Assembly (NCBI RefSeq): GCF_003259525.1
Contig: NZ_QLLO01000010.1
Span: 1 to 64,000, forward strand
DNA: 64,000 nucleotides
Origin: Olleya aquimaris
GTDB taxonomy: Bacteria > Bacteroidota > Bacteroidia > Flavobacteriales > Flavobacteriaceae
Reading direction: 5' to 3'
Part shown: positions 33,884 to 41,825 of the stretch, piece after piece
Layout: every line of letters starts with the position of its first letter
Position numbering within the stretch: position 1 is the stretch's first letter
The notes under the pieces: model-generated
What the model was told of the DNA's origin: nothing
The model's database searches: none
The model's input: only the letters and a program-made list of their open reading frames with translations
Made by a program: the position numbers and the translations under genes

Positions 33884-34933
33884 TTATATTTTTTTTAGTG
33901 CTTCAATTAATCTTTTATTTTCAGTTTTAGTTCCAACTGTTAGTCTTAAACAGTTTTCACACAACGGTTGATTGGTTCTGTTTCTAACCACAATGCCTTG
34001 CATTATTAATTGATTGTAACGCTTATTTGCATCATCCACTTTAACTAACACAAAATTAGCATCTGAGGGATAAATAGTTGATACAAAATTTATAGTTTTT
34101 AAAGCCAACATTAACTGCTCTCTTTCAGTAATAATTGAAGTTATTTCTTCTGAAACTTCAGCTTGATTTTTTAATCGTTCAATTGCTTTTTGTTGTGTTA
34201 ACTCATTGACGTTATAAGGTGGTTTTATTTTATTTAAAACTGCAATAATTTCTGCAGAAGCATAACAAACCCCTAATCTAATTCCAGCCATACCATAGGC
34301 TTTAGATAGTGTTTGTGTAACAATTACATTAGGAAATTCTTGCAATCTACTAATCCAACTTTGCTGATTTGAAAAATCGATATACGCTTCGTCAATCACC
34401 ACAATGCCTTGAAAATTAGTTATTAATTTTTCAATTATTGAAGCCTCAAAACTATTGGCTGTTGGGTTGTTTGGCGAGCAAAGAAACAATAGTTTGGTTT
34501 CTGTGTTAGATGCTTTCAAAATTTCATCAAAATCAGGCTGGAAGTCTTTAGTTAGTTCAATTTTAATAACTTCTATTGCATTGGTATTTGCTAAAACTTC
34601 ATACATACCATAGGTTGGCGGAAGCGTAATTATTTTATCTTGATTTGGATCGCAAAACGCTCTGAAAATTAAGTCTAATACTTCATCGCTACCGTTACCC
34701 AATAAAATTTGATTTGTTGAAACCTTTTTAATTTTTGACAATAGAGCTTTAACATCTTGTTGTTGTGGATCTGGATAACGATTGACGCCATTTTCAAACG
34801 GATTCTCGTTAGCATCCAAAAAGACCATATTTTGTGACGTTGCATCCTTATACTCGTCTCTTGCAGACGAATATGGTTTTAGCGCTTTGATGTTAGCTCT
34901 AACTAGGTTGTTTATGTTGAATGTTGTTTTCAT
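33884..34933 (-). CDS. hisC: Histidinol-phosphate aminotransferase
   Basis: 349 residues, fold type I PLP enzyme. PLP Lys in T-L-S-K-A-Y-G-M-A-G-I-R-L-G, with N-P-T-A (C-S-P-N-N-P-T-A-N-S), D-E-A-Y-I-D-F and the phosphate-binding G-N-G-S-D-E near residue 80. It converts imidazole acetol phosphate to histidinol phosphate with glutamate. It lies between hisD and hisB in the operon. Confidence 0.96.
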   Translation of the reverse strand: MKTTFNINNLVRANIKALKPYSSARDEYKDATSQNMVFLDANENPFENGVNRYPDPQQQDVKALLSKIKKVSTNQILLGNGSDEVLDLIFRAFCDPNQDKIITLPPTYGMYEVLANTNAIEVIKIELTKDFQPDFDEILKASNTETKLLFLCSPNNPTANSFEASIIEKLITNFQGIVVIDEAYIDFSNQQSWISRLQEFPNVIVTQTLSKAYGMAGIRLGVCYASAEIIAVLNKIKPPYNVNELTQQKAIERLKNQAEVSEEITSIITEREQLMLALKTINFVSTIYPSDANFVLVKVDDANKRYNQLIMQGIVVRNRTNQPLCENCLRLTVGTKTENKRLIEALKKI

Positions 34934-34944
34934 TTTATTCTATT

Positions 34945-35005
34945 TGTCATTCCGAACACAGTGAGGAATCTCATCAAATGAATCTTCGCTTCGCTCTGAA
35001 TGACA
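34945..35005. repeat. Palindromic repeat, family B (hisD-hisC spacer)
   Basis: Outer arms TGTCATTCCGA (34945-34955) / TCTGAATGACA (34995-35005), 10 of 11 pairing, with inner G/C-richer arms around GTGAGGAATC and TTCGCTTCGC. A shorter piece of similar sequence (CTTCGCTAAGTATGACA) is in the hisG-hisD spacer near 36311-36327. Confidence 0.75.
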
Positions 35006-35006
35006 T

Positions 35007-36290
35007 TTATTTTAAATCTTTTAATCGAATTGAAACCGCATTTTTGTGTGCTTGTAATCCTTCGGCTTCAGCCATTAATTCTATAGTGTTACCTATATTT
35101 AACAAGCCTTCCTTTGTGATGTTTTGAAACGTAATGGCTTTTGTAAAACTGTCTAGGTTTACACCAGAATACGCTTTACTAAACCCATTTGTTGGCAAAG
35201 TGTGATTGGTCCCAGACGCATAATCTCCAGCACTTTCTGGTGAGTAATTACCAATAAAAACAGAACCTGCATTTTGAATATTAGCTACAAAAAAATCATT
35301 GTCGTTAGTGCATAAAATTAAGTGTTCTGGTGCATAGTCGTTTATCAAACTTAGTGCGTCATTAGCATCTTCCATAATGATGGCTTTGGAATTTTTTAAA
35401 GCATTTTTTGCGATGTCTTTTCTTGGCAGATCTTTCACTTGTTTATCTATTTCTTTTTGAACCTCTTCTACAAAATCTTGAGAGTCTGACACCAATATAA
35501 CTTGACTGTCTGCTCCATGTTCTGCTTGACTTAATAAATCTGAAGCCACATAACTTGCATTAGCACTTTTGTCTGCAGCCACTAACAATTCGCTTGGACC
35601 TGCAGGCATATCGATAGCTACTCCATATTTGGTTGCTAATTGTTTGGCAACCGTTACAAACTGGTTTCCTGGACCAAAAATCTTATACACTTGCGGAATG
35701 CTTTCTGTACCAAACGTTAAACCAGCAATAGCCTGAATACCACCAACTTTAATTATTTTAGTAACTCCACAAAGCTGCGCTGCATATAAAATTTCGTTAG
35801 CAATATTACCTTCTTTATTAGGAGGCGAACACAATACTATCTCTTTGCAACCAGCAATTTGTGCAGGAACAGCCAACATTAAAACGGTTGAAAATAATGG
35901 CGCACTACCAGCAGGAATATATATACCTACTTTATTAATCGCTCTTTTTTCTTGCCAACACGTAACACCAATTGTTGTTTCAATACTGATTGTTTCTGTT
36001 TGCTGTGCTTTGTGAAACGTTTCAATATTTTGTTTTGCTTGTTGAATAGCTTGTTTTAATTCTGAAGAAATGTTAGAACTGGCTAGCTCGACTTCTTTTG
36101 TGGTTACACTATTTGAATCTAATTCGACTCCATCAAACAGTTGCGTGTATTTAGCAACAGCCTGATCACCATTGCGTTGTACGTCATCAAAGATTTGAGT
36201 AACTGTAGTTTCTATATCGTCTATAGTTTGTGTTGGTCTTTTTAAAAGGGTTGACCAAGTGGATTGGTTTGGATTTATAAATGTTTTCAT
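35007..36290 (-). CDS. hisD: Histidinol dehydrogenase
   Basis: 427 residues, standard length. Zinc and active-site motifs: [18 protein letters not shown], the A-G-P-S-E-L-L-V loop, and [11 protein letters not shown], with the His acting as base. It oxidises histidinol to histidine in two NAD steps, the last reactions of the pathway. It is the second gene of the operon. Confidence 0.96.
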   Translation of the reverse strand: MKTFINPNQSTWSTLLKRPTQTIDDIETTVTQIFDDVQRNGDQAVAKYTQLFDGVELDSNSVTTKEVELASSNISSELKQAIQQAKQNIETFHKAQQTETISIETTIGVTCWQEKRAINKVGIYIPAGSAPLFSTVLMLAVPAQIAGCKEIVLCSPPNKEGNIANEILYAAQLCGVTKIIKVGGIQAIAGLTFGTESIPQVYKIFGPGNQFVTVAKQLATKYGVAIDMPAGPSELLVAADKSANASYVASDLLSQAEHGADSQVILVSDSQDFVEEVQKEIDKQVKDLPRKDIAKNALKNSKAIIMEDANDALSLINDYAPEHLILCTNDNDFFVANIQNAGSVFIGNYSPESAGDYASGTNHTLPTNGFSKAYSGVNLDSFTKAITFQNITKEGLLNIGNTIELMAEAEGLQAHKNAVSIRLKDLK

Positions 36291-36340
36291 AATTGTTATT
36301 TCATTTGCACATCGACTTCGCTAAGTATGACATTAGATTA

Positions 36341-37198
36341 TTAAATCACCATTTTTTCTATTGGACAAACTAAAATACCCTGTGCACCATTCGCTTTTAA
36401 TTCGTCAATAACTTCCCAAAATTGATTTTTGTCAATTACAGAGTGTACACTACTCCAACCTGCTTCTGCTAATGGTAAAACCGTTGGGCTTTTCATTCCT
36501 GGTAAAATATTAATAATGTCATTTAACTTATGGTTAGGTGCATTTAGCAACACATATTTTGAGTTTTGTCCTTTTAAAACCGATTGAATTCTAAATTGGA
36601 TTTTTTCAAGCAGCTTTTGATTTTCAGCAGAAATTTTAGGTGATACTGCTAATACCGCTTCCGACTTTAAAATAACTTCAACTTCTTTTAAACCGTTTTT
36701 AAACAAGGTGCTTCCGCTGGATACAATATCTACTATAGCATCTGCTAATCCAATATTTGGAGCAATTTCAACCGAACCATTAATGATGTGTAATTTAGCA
36801 GATACCTTATTTTTATCTAAAAACTGATTGACTGTATTTGGGTATGACGTAGCAATACGCTTACCTTCTAAATCTTTAACCGAGTTGTATGTTGCACCTT
36901 TTGGCACAGCAACAGATACTTTACAGCTGGAAAAGCCTAGCTTTTCAGCAACCTTGATATCGTTACCTTTTTCGATTAATACGTTTTCACCAATAATAGC
37001 AACATCTACTACACCATCTTTTAAATACTGCGGAATGTCTCCATTACGTAAATAGAAAATTTCTAAAGGAAAATTTCTGGCTGATGCTTTAAGTTGGTCT
37101 TTTCCATTGTCTATAGAAATACCAATGTCTTTAAGGATTTTCATGGAATCCTCATTTAATCGTCCTGATTTTTGAACTGCAATTTTTAATTTACTCAT
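36341..37198 (-). CDS. hisG: ATP phosphoribosyltransferase, long form
   Basis: 285 residues, i.e. the long HisG with a C-terminal regulatory ACT-like domain (from about residue 215: L-L-N-A-P-N-H-K-L, P-G-M-K-S-P-T-V), so it needs no HisZ. Catalytic part: A-V-Q-K-S-G-R-L at the N terminus, and the phosphoribosyl-binding I-V-D-I-V-S-S-G-S-T-L. It catalyses the first committed step and is feedback-inhibited by histidine. As first gene of the operon it follows the leader peptide and attenuator. Confidence 0.96.
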   Translation of the reverse strand: MSKLKIAVQKSGRLNEDSMKILKDIGISIDNGKDQLKASARNFPLEIFYLRNGDIPQYLKDGVVDVAIIGENVLIEKGNDIKVAEKLGFSSCKVSVAVPKGATYNSVKDLEGKRIATSYPNTVNQFLDKNKVSAKLHIINGSVEIAPNIGLADAIVDIVSSGSTLFKNGLKEVEVILKSEAVLAVSPKISAENQKLLEKIQFRIQSVLKGQNSKYVLLNAPNHKLNDIINILPGMKSPTVLPLAEAGWSSVHSVIDKNQFWEVIDELKANGAQGILVCPIEKMVI

Positions 37199-37256
37199 TT
37201 TAATTTTTTTTAATTGTGTTTGAGTAAATCTTTAATTAGGAAAGTTGTTATAAACA

Positions 37257-37287
37257 AAAAACCGTTTGATTTACTCAAACGGTTTTT
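37257..37287 (-). terminator. Attenuator hairpin of the histidine operon
   Basis: AAAAACCGTTTGA (37257-37269) pairs with TCAAACGGTTTTT (37275-37287) around a 5-nt loop. On the minus strand it reads straight into a T run. It lies between the leader peptide stop and hisG. Its leading arm contains GTTTGAGT (plus ACTCAAAC, 37273-37280), which can instead pair with ACTCAAGC inside the leader peptide gene (plus GCTTGAGT, 37323-37330), giving an antiterminator. Confidence 0.85.
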
Positions 37288-37315
37288 AAATATGTTGATT
37301 TTATACAATACATCT

Positions 37316-37372
37316 TCAGTTCGCTTGAGTGCAAATATGAAAATGATGATGATGTGATTGAATAAAATTCAT
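37316..37372 (-). CDS. hisL: Histidine operon leader peptide
   Basis: 18 codons reading MNFIQSHHHHFHICTQAN then TGA: five His in six codons, four of them consecutive. This is the classical arrangement of a ribosome-mediated attenuator, as in the enterobacterial his leader. When charged His-tRNA is scarce the ribosome stalls on the His run. That leaves the downstream ACTCAAGC free to pair with the terminator arm, so hisG and the rest of the operon are transcribed. With ample His-tRNA the ribosome runs to the stop at 37316, covering that segment, and the hairpin terminates. The peptide itself needs no function. Confidence 0.88.
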   Translation of the reverse strand: MNFIQSHHHHFHICTQAN

Positions 37373-37390
37373 TTGTTTTTTTTTCGTTTA

Positions 37391-37423
37391 CAAATATTGT
37401 GAATTTAAATTTTAAAAAGCAAA
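37391..37423 (-). promoter_or_regulatory. Probable promoter of the histidine operon
   Basis: Minus-strand TTTG (37423-37420), 21 bases, then AATATTTG (37398-37391), one mismatch from TANNTTTG. It lies 19 bases before the leader peptide ATG. Confidence 0.45.
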
Positions 37424-37477
37424 CCAATTCTCATTAAAATTTAAATTTTATGAAAATCTTAGCTTTTGGACTTTAAA

Positions 37478-38293
37478 TTATTGATTTCCTAGAATAATTG
37501 GCATTCCGCTATCTCCTGAGCCAATAACAATTACTTTACTATTAGGAGATTCTGATAACTTTACAGTCGCTTCAATCCCTTTATCTTGTAAAATTTTATC
37601 AGTAAGTGATGCACTTAAAATTTTGTTTGCATCAGCTTTACCTTGTGCTTCAATAATTACTTTTTCTGCTTCTTTAGCAGCAGTAACTAACCTAAACTCA
37701 TACTCTAAAGACTCTTGTTCTTGACGTAATTTACGCTCGATAGCTTCTTTAATTGTATTTGGTAAAGTAACATCACGTACTAATACCTCGTTTAATTGCA
37801 CGTATTGTTTTTCTAAAATCTTTTTTGTTTCTGCAAAAATTTCATCTTGAATTGCATCACGTTTGCTAGAGTATAATTGTTCTGGTGTGTAACGACCAAC
37901 AACACTACGGGCAGCACTACGTATAGCAGGCTGTATAACACGTTGTAGGTAGTTTTGACCTAGTGATTGGTGAAGATTTCCTAACTCGTCGTAAACAGGC
38001 TCGTACCAAGCAGAAGCATCAATTTGTATTTCTAGTCCGTTAGACGATAATACTTTCATTTTTTCAAACAATTCTTGTTGACGTACTTCATAAATAAAGA
38101 CTTTATTCCATGGTGCAACAATATGAAACCCTTCACCCATTGGAGGCTCGTCGGTTACAACACCGTCTCCAAAGGTTTCAAACAACACTCCAGCTTCTCC
38201 AGAGTCTATTGTTACTGCTGATTTAGCAATTAAAATAATTCCGATAATAACCGCTATGATTATTGGGAATGCAATTTTTGGTAATTTTTCCAT
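37478..38293 (-). CDS. Prohibitin/SPFH (band 7) family membrane protein
   Basis: 271 residues. One N-terminal membrane segment (I-A-F-P-I-I-I-A-V-I-I-G-I-I-L-I-A) is followed by an SPFH domain with the prohibitin-like marks E-A-G-V-L-F-E-T-F-G, G-F-H-I-V-A-P-W and V-G-R-Y-T-P-E-Q-L-Y, then a long Glu/Lys-rich coiled coil (R-Q-E-Q-E-S-L-E-Y-E-F-R). Such proteins assemble into membrane rings, often binding FtsH-type proteases. No FtsH gene is adjacent. It has its own start just past the VWA-like gene on the same strand. Confidence 0.92.
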   Translation of the reverse strand: MEKLPKIAFPIIIAVIIGIILIAKSAVTIDSGEAGVLFETFGDGVVTDEPPMGEGFHIVAPWNKVFIYEVRQQELFEKMKVLSSNGLEIQIDASAWYEPVYDELGNLHQSLGQNYLQRVIQPAIRSAARSVVGRYTPEQLYSSKRDAIQDEIFAETKKILEKQYVQLNEVLVRDVTLPNTIKEAIERKLRQEQESLEYEFRLVTAAKEAEKVIIEAQGKADANKILSASLTDKILQDKGIEATVKLSESPNSKVIVIGSGDSGMPIILGNQ

Positions 38294-38308
38294 AACTAAT
38301 TTTTAATT

Positions 38309-40342
38309 TTATATTAATCCTTTATATTTTCTTATAAACCATTCTAAAGCCAAGGATAAAGCTATTATAAACAGTAGATATTGCCAATCTATCAAAGGTA
38401 CAACACTTTTATTACTTTTTTGGATAGGTTGGTAACGATTATCCTTTAATAAGTTTTCTGAAATTACAGCGTAATTATCTATAAAGAAAGCTTCACCATT
38501 ACTGTTAGTAGCTAACTGTTGTAACTTTGTTACATTGGCATTTAAAAATTGCTGCTCGATATTATATTCCACAATTTTAAAATTTCCAGAAACTGCTATG
38601 TTTTCTGAGTTTGCGCTGACTGTAAAGTTATAATCTCCTGCTGGAATATTGCTTAAGTTGACCTGATAGTTGTTACCTTTTAAAATCAGTGGTCTTTTAG
38701 ACGTTTTATTGGTGTCTTTGTTTTTAAGTGATATGGTTAAAGCTTCACTATTATCAAACTCGTAATTCTTATTAAAAAATTGTGCGCTTATTATAATGTT
38801 TTCACTTCCGTTGTAAAATGAATTATAATCAACATTTAATCTGTTTTTTCGCTTGTTTGACGCTAAATACTGAACTAGCTTACCAATAAAATTATCGAAT
38901 TCTAAAAAACTTCCATTGTTTAAATAGCTTTGTGCACGCCATCTCCAAAGGTTTTCGCCAAATAAGACTGCTTCTCTTCTACCATTGGTTTCAATAGTAG
39001 TTAGTAAAGGTTCTTGTGTTTTGATACCAGAAACGGTTTTGTATAAAATAGCCTCAAAAGGTGTTTTAAACTCTGAGTCTCCAAATGTAGATTTTAGAGG
39101 TGGAAAGCTCTCAAAATCTAAATCTTCAATGATGAATGAGGTGTAATTAGGATTTAGATTAGGTTGGTAATCATCGGTTTGAGAAGAAAAATCAAAGGTA
39201 TAAACTTGTGAAACATTGTTTAAAAATCGCCAATCTGTTTTTGGACCTGTTATGATCCATTTATTAATGTTTTCAGTATTTAATTTATCAAATAAACCTT
39301 TAAATGCATTGTTTGGCTGATACAATATAACTAATTGAAAATCATTTAATTGTGATTCTAATTGATTGGGTTTCAAAAACACAACTTCACGTTGCTCGTT
39401 ACTAGAAATACTCTTTTTTAAAGTACCTAAATCTGGATGTAAAATCGTACTGACAATTGCTATTTTGGTTTTTTGATCTATGACTTCAACCGCAAAATTT
39501 TTATAGTTATTTACTATATTTTTTTCTGCAACTAATGGTACCACTTGTGCTTTGTACTCTTGTACACCTACACCAGTTGCTGGTAAAGTAAAATTTAAAA
39601 CCTCACTACTTTTGGTTTTGCTTAATGACAGCGGTTTAGAATACACCGTTGTATTCCCTTTTGTAACTACAAATTTACTGGTTACAGCTTCACTACCATT
39701 ATAAACTATAATCGCTTCAATAGGAAATTTGTTTTTTAAATAAGCGTATTTATTAACGTTTAACTGACTTATTTTTAAATCTGAATACGTTATGGTATCC
39801 CCTAATATAATGGGATAAATAGGTTGTTTATAGTTTTTAGCAGAAAACTGATAATCGTTTCCTACCGTTTGGTTACCATCTGTTAAAAGTATGGTTGGTG
39901 AAATTGTGTTTTTATATATCTGAGTTAGCTCTTTAAAGGTTTTATCTAAATTGGTTTGTTGATTGGTAAAAGATACGCTATCACTAGCCTCTAATGTGTT
40001 TCCGAAGGAATATACTTCAACATTAAATTTATCTTTTAATTCTTGATTATTTACTAATTGTTGAAGCGCATTTTTAGCATTCTGGTCTTGATTTAAGTAT
40101 TGTAATGATGCTGAATTGTCTACTGCTACTATTAAATTAGGTTTTTGGGTGAAATATTTAAACTGCTCAAACTTAGGGTTAATTAGCAATAATAAAATTG
40201 AAAATAAGGTAATAAAACGCAAAAATGTAAAAAGCGCAACAGATTGTGATGCGCTTTTAGATTTGTATTTGTACTGGAATAAGGCTAGTAGAAGTGCTAC
40301 TATACCTGCTAAAATGATGTATAAAAGAGTTTCTGTTGACAC
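38309..40342 (-). CDS. Large membrane protein with VWA-like domain
   Basis: 677 residues starting at GTG 40342. Two N-terminal membrane segments (residues about 5-25 and 38-58) precede a von Willebrand A-like domain with the MIDAS-like D-N-S-A-S motif (near residue 76) and L-L-T-D-G-N-Q. A large beta-rich region and a C-terminal membrane segment (Y-L-L-F-I-I-A-L-S-L-A-L-E-W-F) follow. The layout recalls BatA/BatB-like and similar envelope proteins of Bacteroidetes, but no BatC/D/E or MoxR genes are adjacent. Its start overlaps the preceding gene's stop by one base (TAGTG), so translation is coupled. Function unknown. Confidence 0.85.
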   Translation of the reverse strand: MSTETLLYIILAGIVALLLALFQYKYKSKSASQSVALFTFLRFITLFSILLLLINPKFEQFKYFTQKPNLIVAVDNSASLQYLNQDQNAKNALQQLVNNQELKDKFNVEVYSFGNTLEASDSVSFTNQQTNLDKTFKELTQIYKNTISPTILLTDGNQTVGNDYQFSAKNYKQPIYPIILGDTITYSDLKISQLNVNKYAYLKNKFPIEAIIVYNGSEAVTSKFVVTKGNTTVYSKPLSLSKTKSSEVLNFTLPATGVGVQEYKAQVVPLVAEKNIVNNYKNFAVEVIDQKTKIAIVSTILHPDLGTLKKSISSNEQREVVFLKPNQLESQLNDFQLVILYQPNNAFKGLFDKLNTENINKWIITGPKTDWRFLNNVSQVYTFDFSSQTDDYQPNLNPNYTSFIIEDLDFESFPPLKSTFGDSEFKTPFEAILYKTVSGIKTQEPLLTTIETNGRREAVLFGENLWRWRAQSYLNNGSFLEFDNFIGKLVQYLASNKRKNRLNVDYNSFYNGSENIIISAQFFNKNYEFDNSEALTISLKNKDTNKTSKRPLILKGNNYQVNLSNIPAGDYNFTVSANSENIAVSGNFKIVEYNIEQQFLNANVTKLQQLATNSNGEAFFIDNYAVISENLLKDNRYQPIQKSNKSVVPLIDWQYLLFIIALSLALEWFIRKYKGLI

Positions 40343-40884
40343 TAATCTTCTTTAACTTTTAGCATATCAAACGAGTCCATAAATCGTTTAATATCTTCGT
40401 TTTCATCTTTATCTGTTAAGCAAATAACTTGAACTACAAACATAGTATTATTGACTAAATAGGCATTCATATAAATAAAAGCACCACTAATTTTTATTTT
40501 TATACTACGTCCAGGAAAACCGTTATGTGTTATTTTTTCATCAGAAGTTAACTCGCCATTAACATTAGTTGTAGCACCATTAACTGCACCATCTAACACA
40601 GAATTGTTATACTCGTCATCAGCATCTTTAAATTCCTCCTCAGGATAATCTGATCTAATTATTGAATACACCATATTATCATCACTAGAATCAGCACTAT
40701 GCATTATCATGTGCATATCAATAATTCCTATAGCTGTTTCAACTTCTTGAACAGTACGTTCTGGTTCTCCAGGAAACTCAGCTATAAAAGCTAAATCCTC
40801 AGATTTATAATCTATCCAATCTTGTGCATTTACAAGTGAAGTAGTTACTAAAAATAATGCAATGAAGTGAAACAGGTTTTTCAT
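40342..40884 (-). CDS. Exported protein of unknown function
   Basis: 180 residues with a clean signal peptide (F-H-F-I-A-L-F-L-V-T-T-S-L-V-N-A, cleavage before Q-D-W). The mature part begins W-I-D-Y-K-S-E-D-L-A-F-I-A-E-F-P-G-E-P, a pattern I associate with small periplasmic proteins that begin with a PsbP-like or stress-associated fold, but this is weak. The final TAG shares its G with the GTG start of the VWA-like gene, so the two are coupled and probably act together in the envelope. Confidence 0.78.
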   Translation of the reverse strand: MKNLFHFIALFLVTTSLVNAQDWIDYKSEDLAFIAEFPGEPERTVQEVETAIGIIDMHMIMHSADSSDDNMVYSIIRSDYPEEEFKDADDEYNNSVLDGAVNGATTNVNGELTSDEKITHNGFPGRSIKIKISGAFIYMNAYLVNNTMFVVQVICLTDKDENEDIKRFMDSFDMLKVKED

Positions 40885-40910
40885 GGTAGTATAGTTTTTA
40901 AAATTATTAA

Positions 40911-41657
40911 TTAGGTTAACATTCCACCATCTACATTAATGGTTTGACCTGTTACATAAGCAGACATGTCTGATGCTAAAAACACACAAGCGTTAGCGAT
41001 ATCTTCTGGAGTACCACCACGTTTTAAAGGAATTGCACTGCGCCATCCTTTTACAGTTTCTTCATCAAGTTTTGCAGTCATTTCTGTTTCGATAAAACCT
41101 GGTGCTATCACATTACTTCTAATGTTTCTAGAACCCAATTCTAATGCTACAGACTTAGAAAATCCAATAATACCTGCTTTAGACGCAGCATAATTGGTTT
41201 GACCTGCATTACCTTTAACACCAACTACAGAACTCATATTAATTATAGATCCTTTTCGTTGTTTAAGCATTGTACGCTGTACAGCTTTTGTCATGTTAAA
41301 AACGGATTTTAAGTTAACTTCAATTACTTGATCAAAGTCCTCTTCTCCCATTCTCATTAACAGATTATCTTTTGTTATTCCAGCGTTATTAACTAATATA
41401 TCAATACTACCAAATTCTGTTAAAACATCTTCTGCTAATTGTTGCGCTTCATCAAAACTTGCTGCATTACTTTTGTATCCTTTAGCTTTAATTCCAAAAG
41501 CATTTAACTCTTTTTCTAATGTGTTTGCTGCTTCTACAGAAGAGCTATAAGTAAATGCTACATTAGCTCCTTGTTGAGCAAATACTTGCGCAATACCTTT
41601 ACCAATTCCTCTGGAAGCACCTGTTATAATTGCTGTTTTTCCTTCTAAAAGTTTCAT
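40911..41657 (-). CDS. fabG: 3-oxoacyl-ACP reductase
   Basis: 248 residues from ATG 41657. A frame to 41696 adds 13 residues with no counterpart in FabG. It has T-G-A-S-R-G-I-G-K-G at the cofactor site, N-N-A-G-I, catalytic Ser in N-M-S-S-V-V-G, Y-A-A-S-K, and the C-terminal G-G-M-L-T. The NADPH-dependent reduction of 3-oxoacyl-ACP is the second step of each fatty acid elongation cycle. No other fab genes are adjacent. Confidence 0.95.
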   Translation of the reverse strand: MKLLEGKTAIITGASRGIGKGIAQVFAQQGANVAFTYSSSVEAANTLEKELNAFGIKAKGYKSNAASFDEAQQLAEDVLTEFGSIDILVNNAGITKDNLLMRMGEEDFDQVIEVNLKSVFNMTKAVQRTMLKQRKGSIINMSSVVGVKGNAGQTNYAASKAGIIGFSKSVALELGSRNIRSNVIAPGFIETEMTAKLDEETVKGWRSAIPLKRGGTPEDIANACVFLASDMSAYVTGQTINVDGGMLT

Positions 41658-41744
41658 TAAGAATAATTTATTTTGTTTCGAATATATCGAAAACAAGTTG
41701 TTAGTTTACTAATTCAAATATAACAATAACTACGTGTTCTAAAT

Positions 41745-41784
41745 AAAAAAAGCCCTATAATTTGTTATAAAATTATAAGGCTAT
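41745..41784 (-). terminator. Terminator of the second M16 peptidase gene
   Basis: AGCCCTATAATTT (41751-41763) pairs with AAATTATAAGGCT (41770-41782) with one mismatch; the minus strand continues as a T run. Confidence 0.75.
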
Positions 41785-41825
41785 TTTGTAAATATTTACC
41801 TTTAAAAAATATAAATATTATTTGT

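Noticed and set aside
34921-35127. Plus-strand frame across the hisD-hisC spacer
   Set aside because: It overlaps the family B repeat and the hisD end on the other strand and has no domain or leader.
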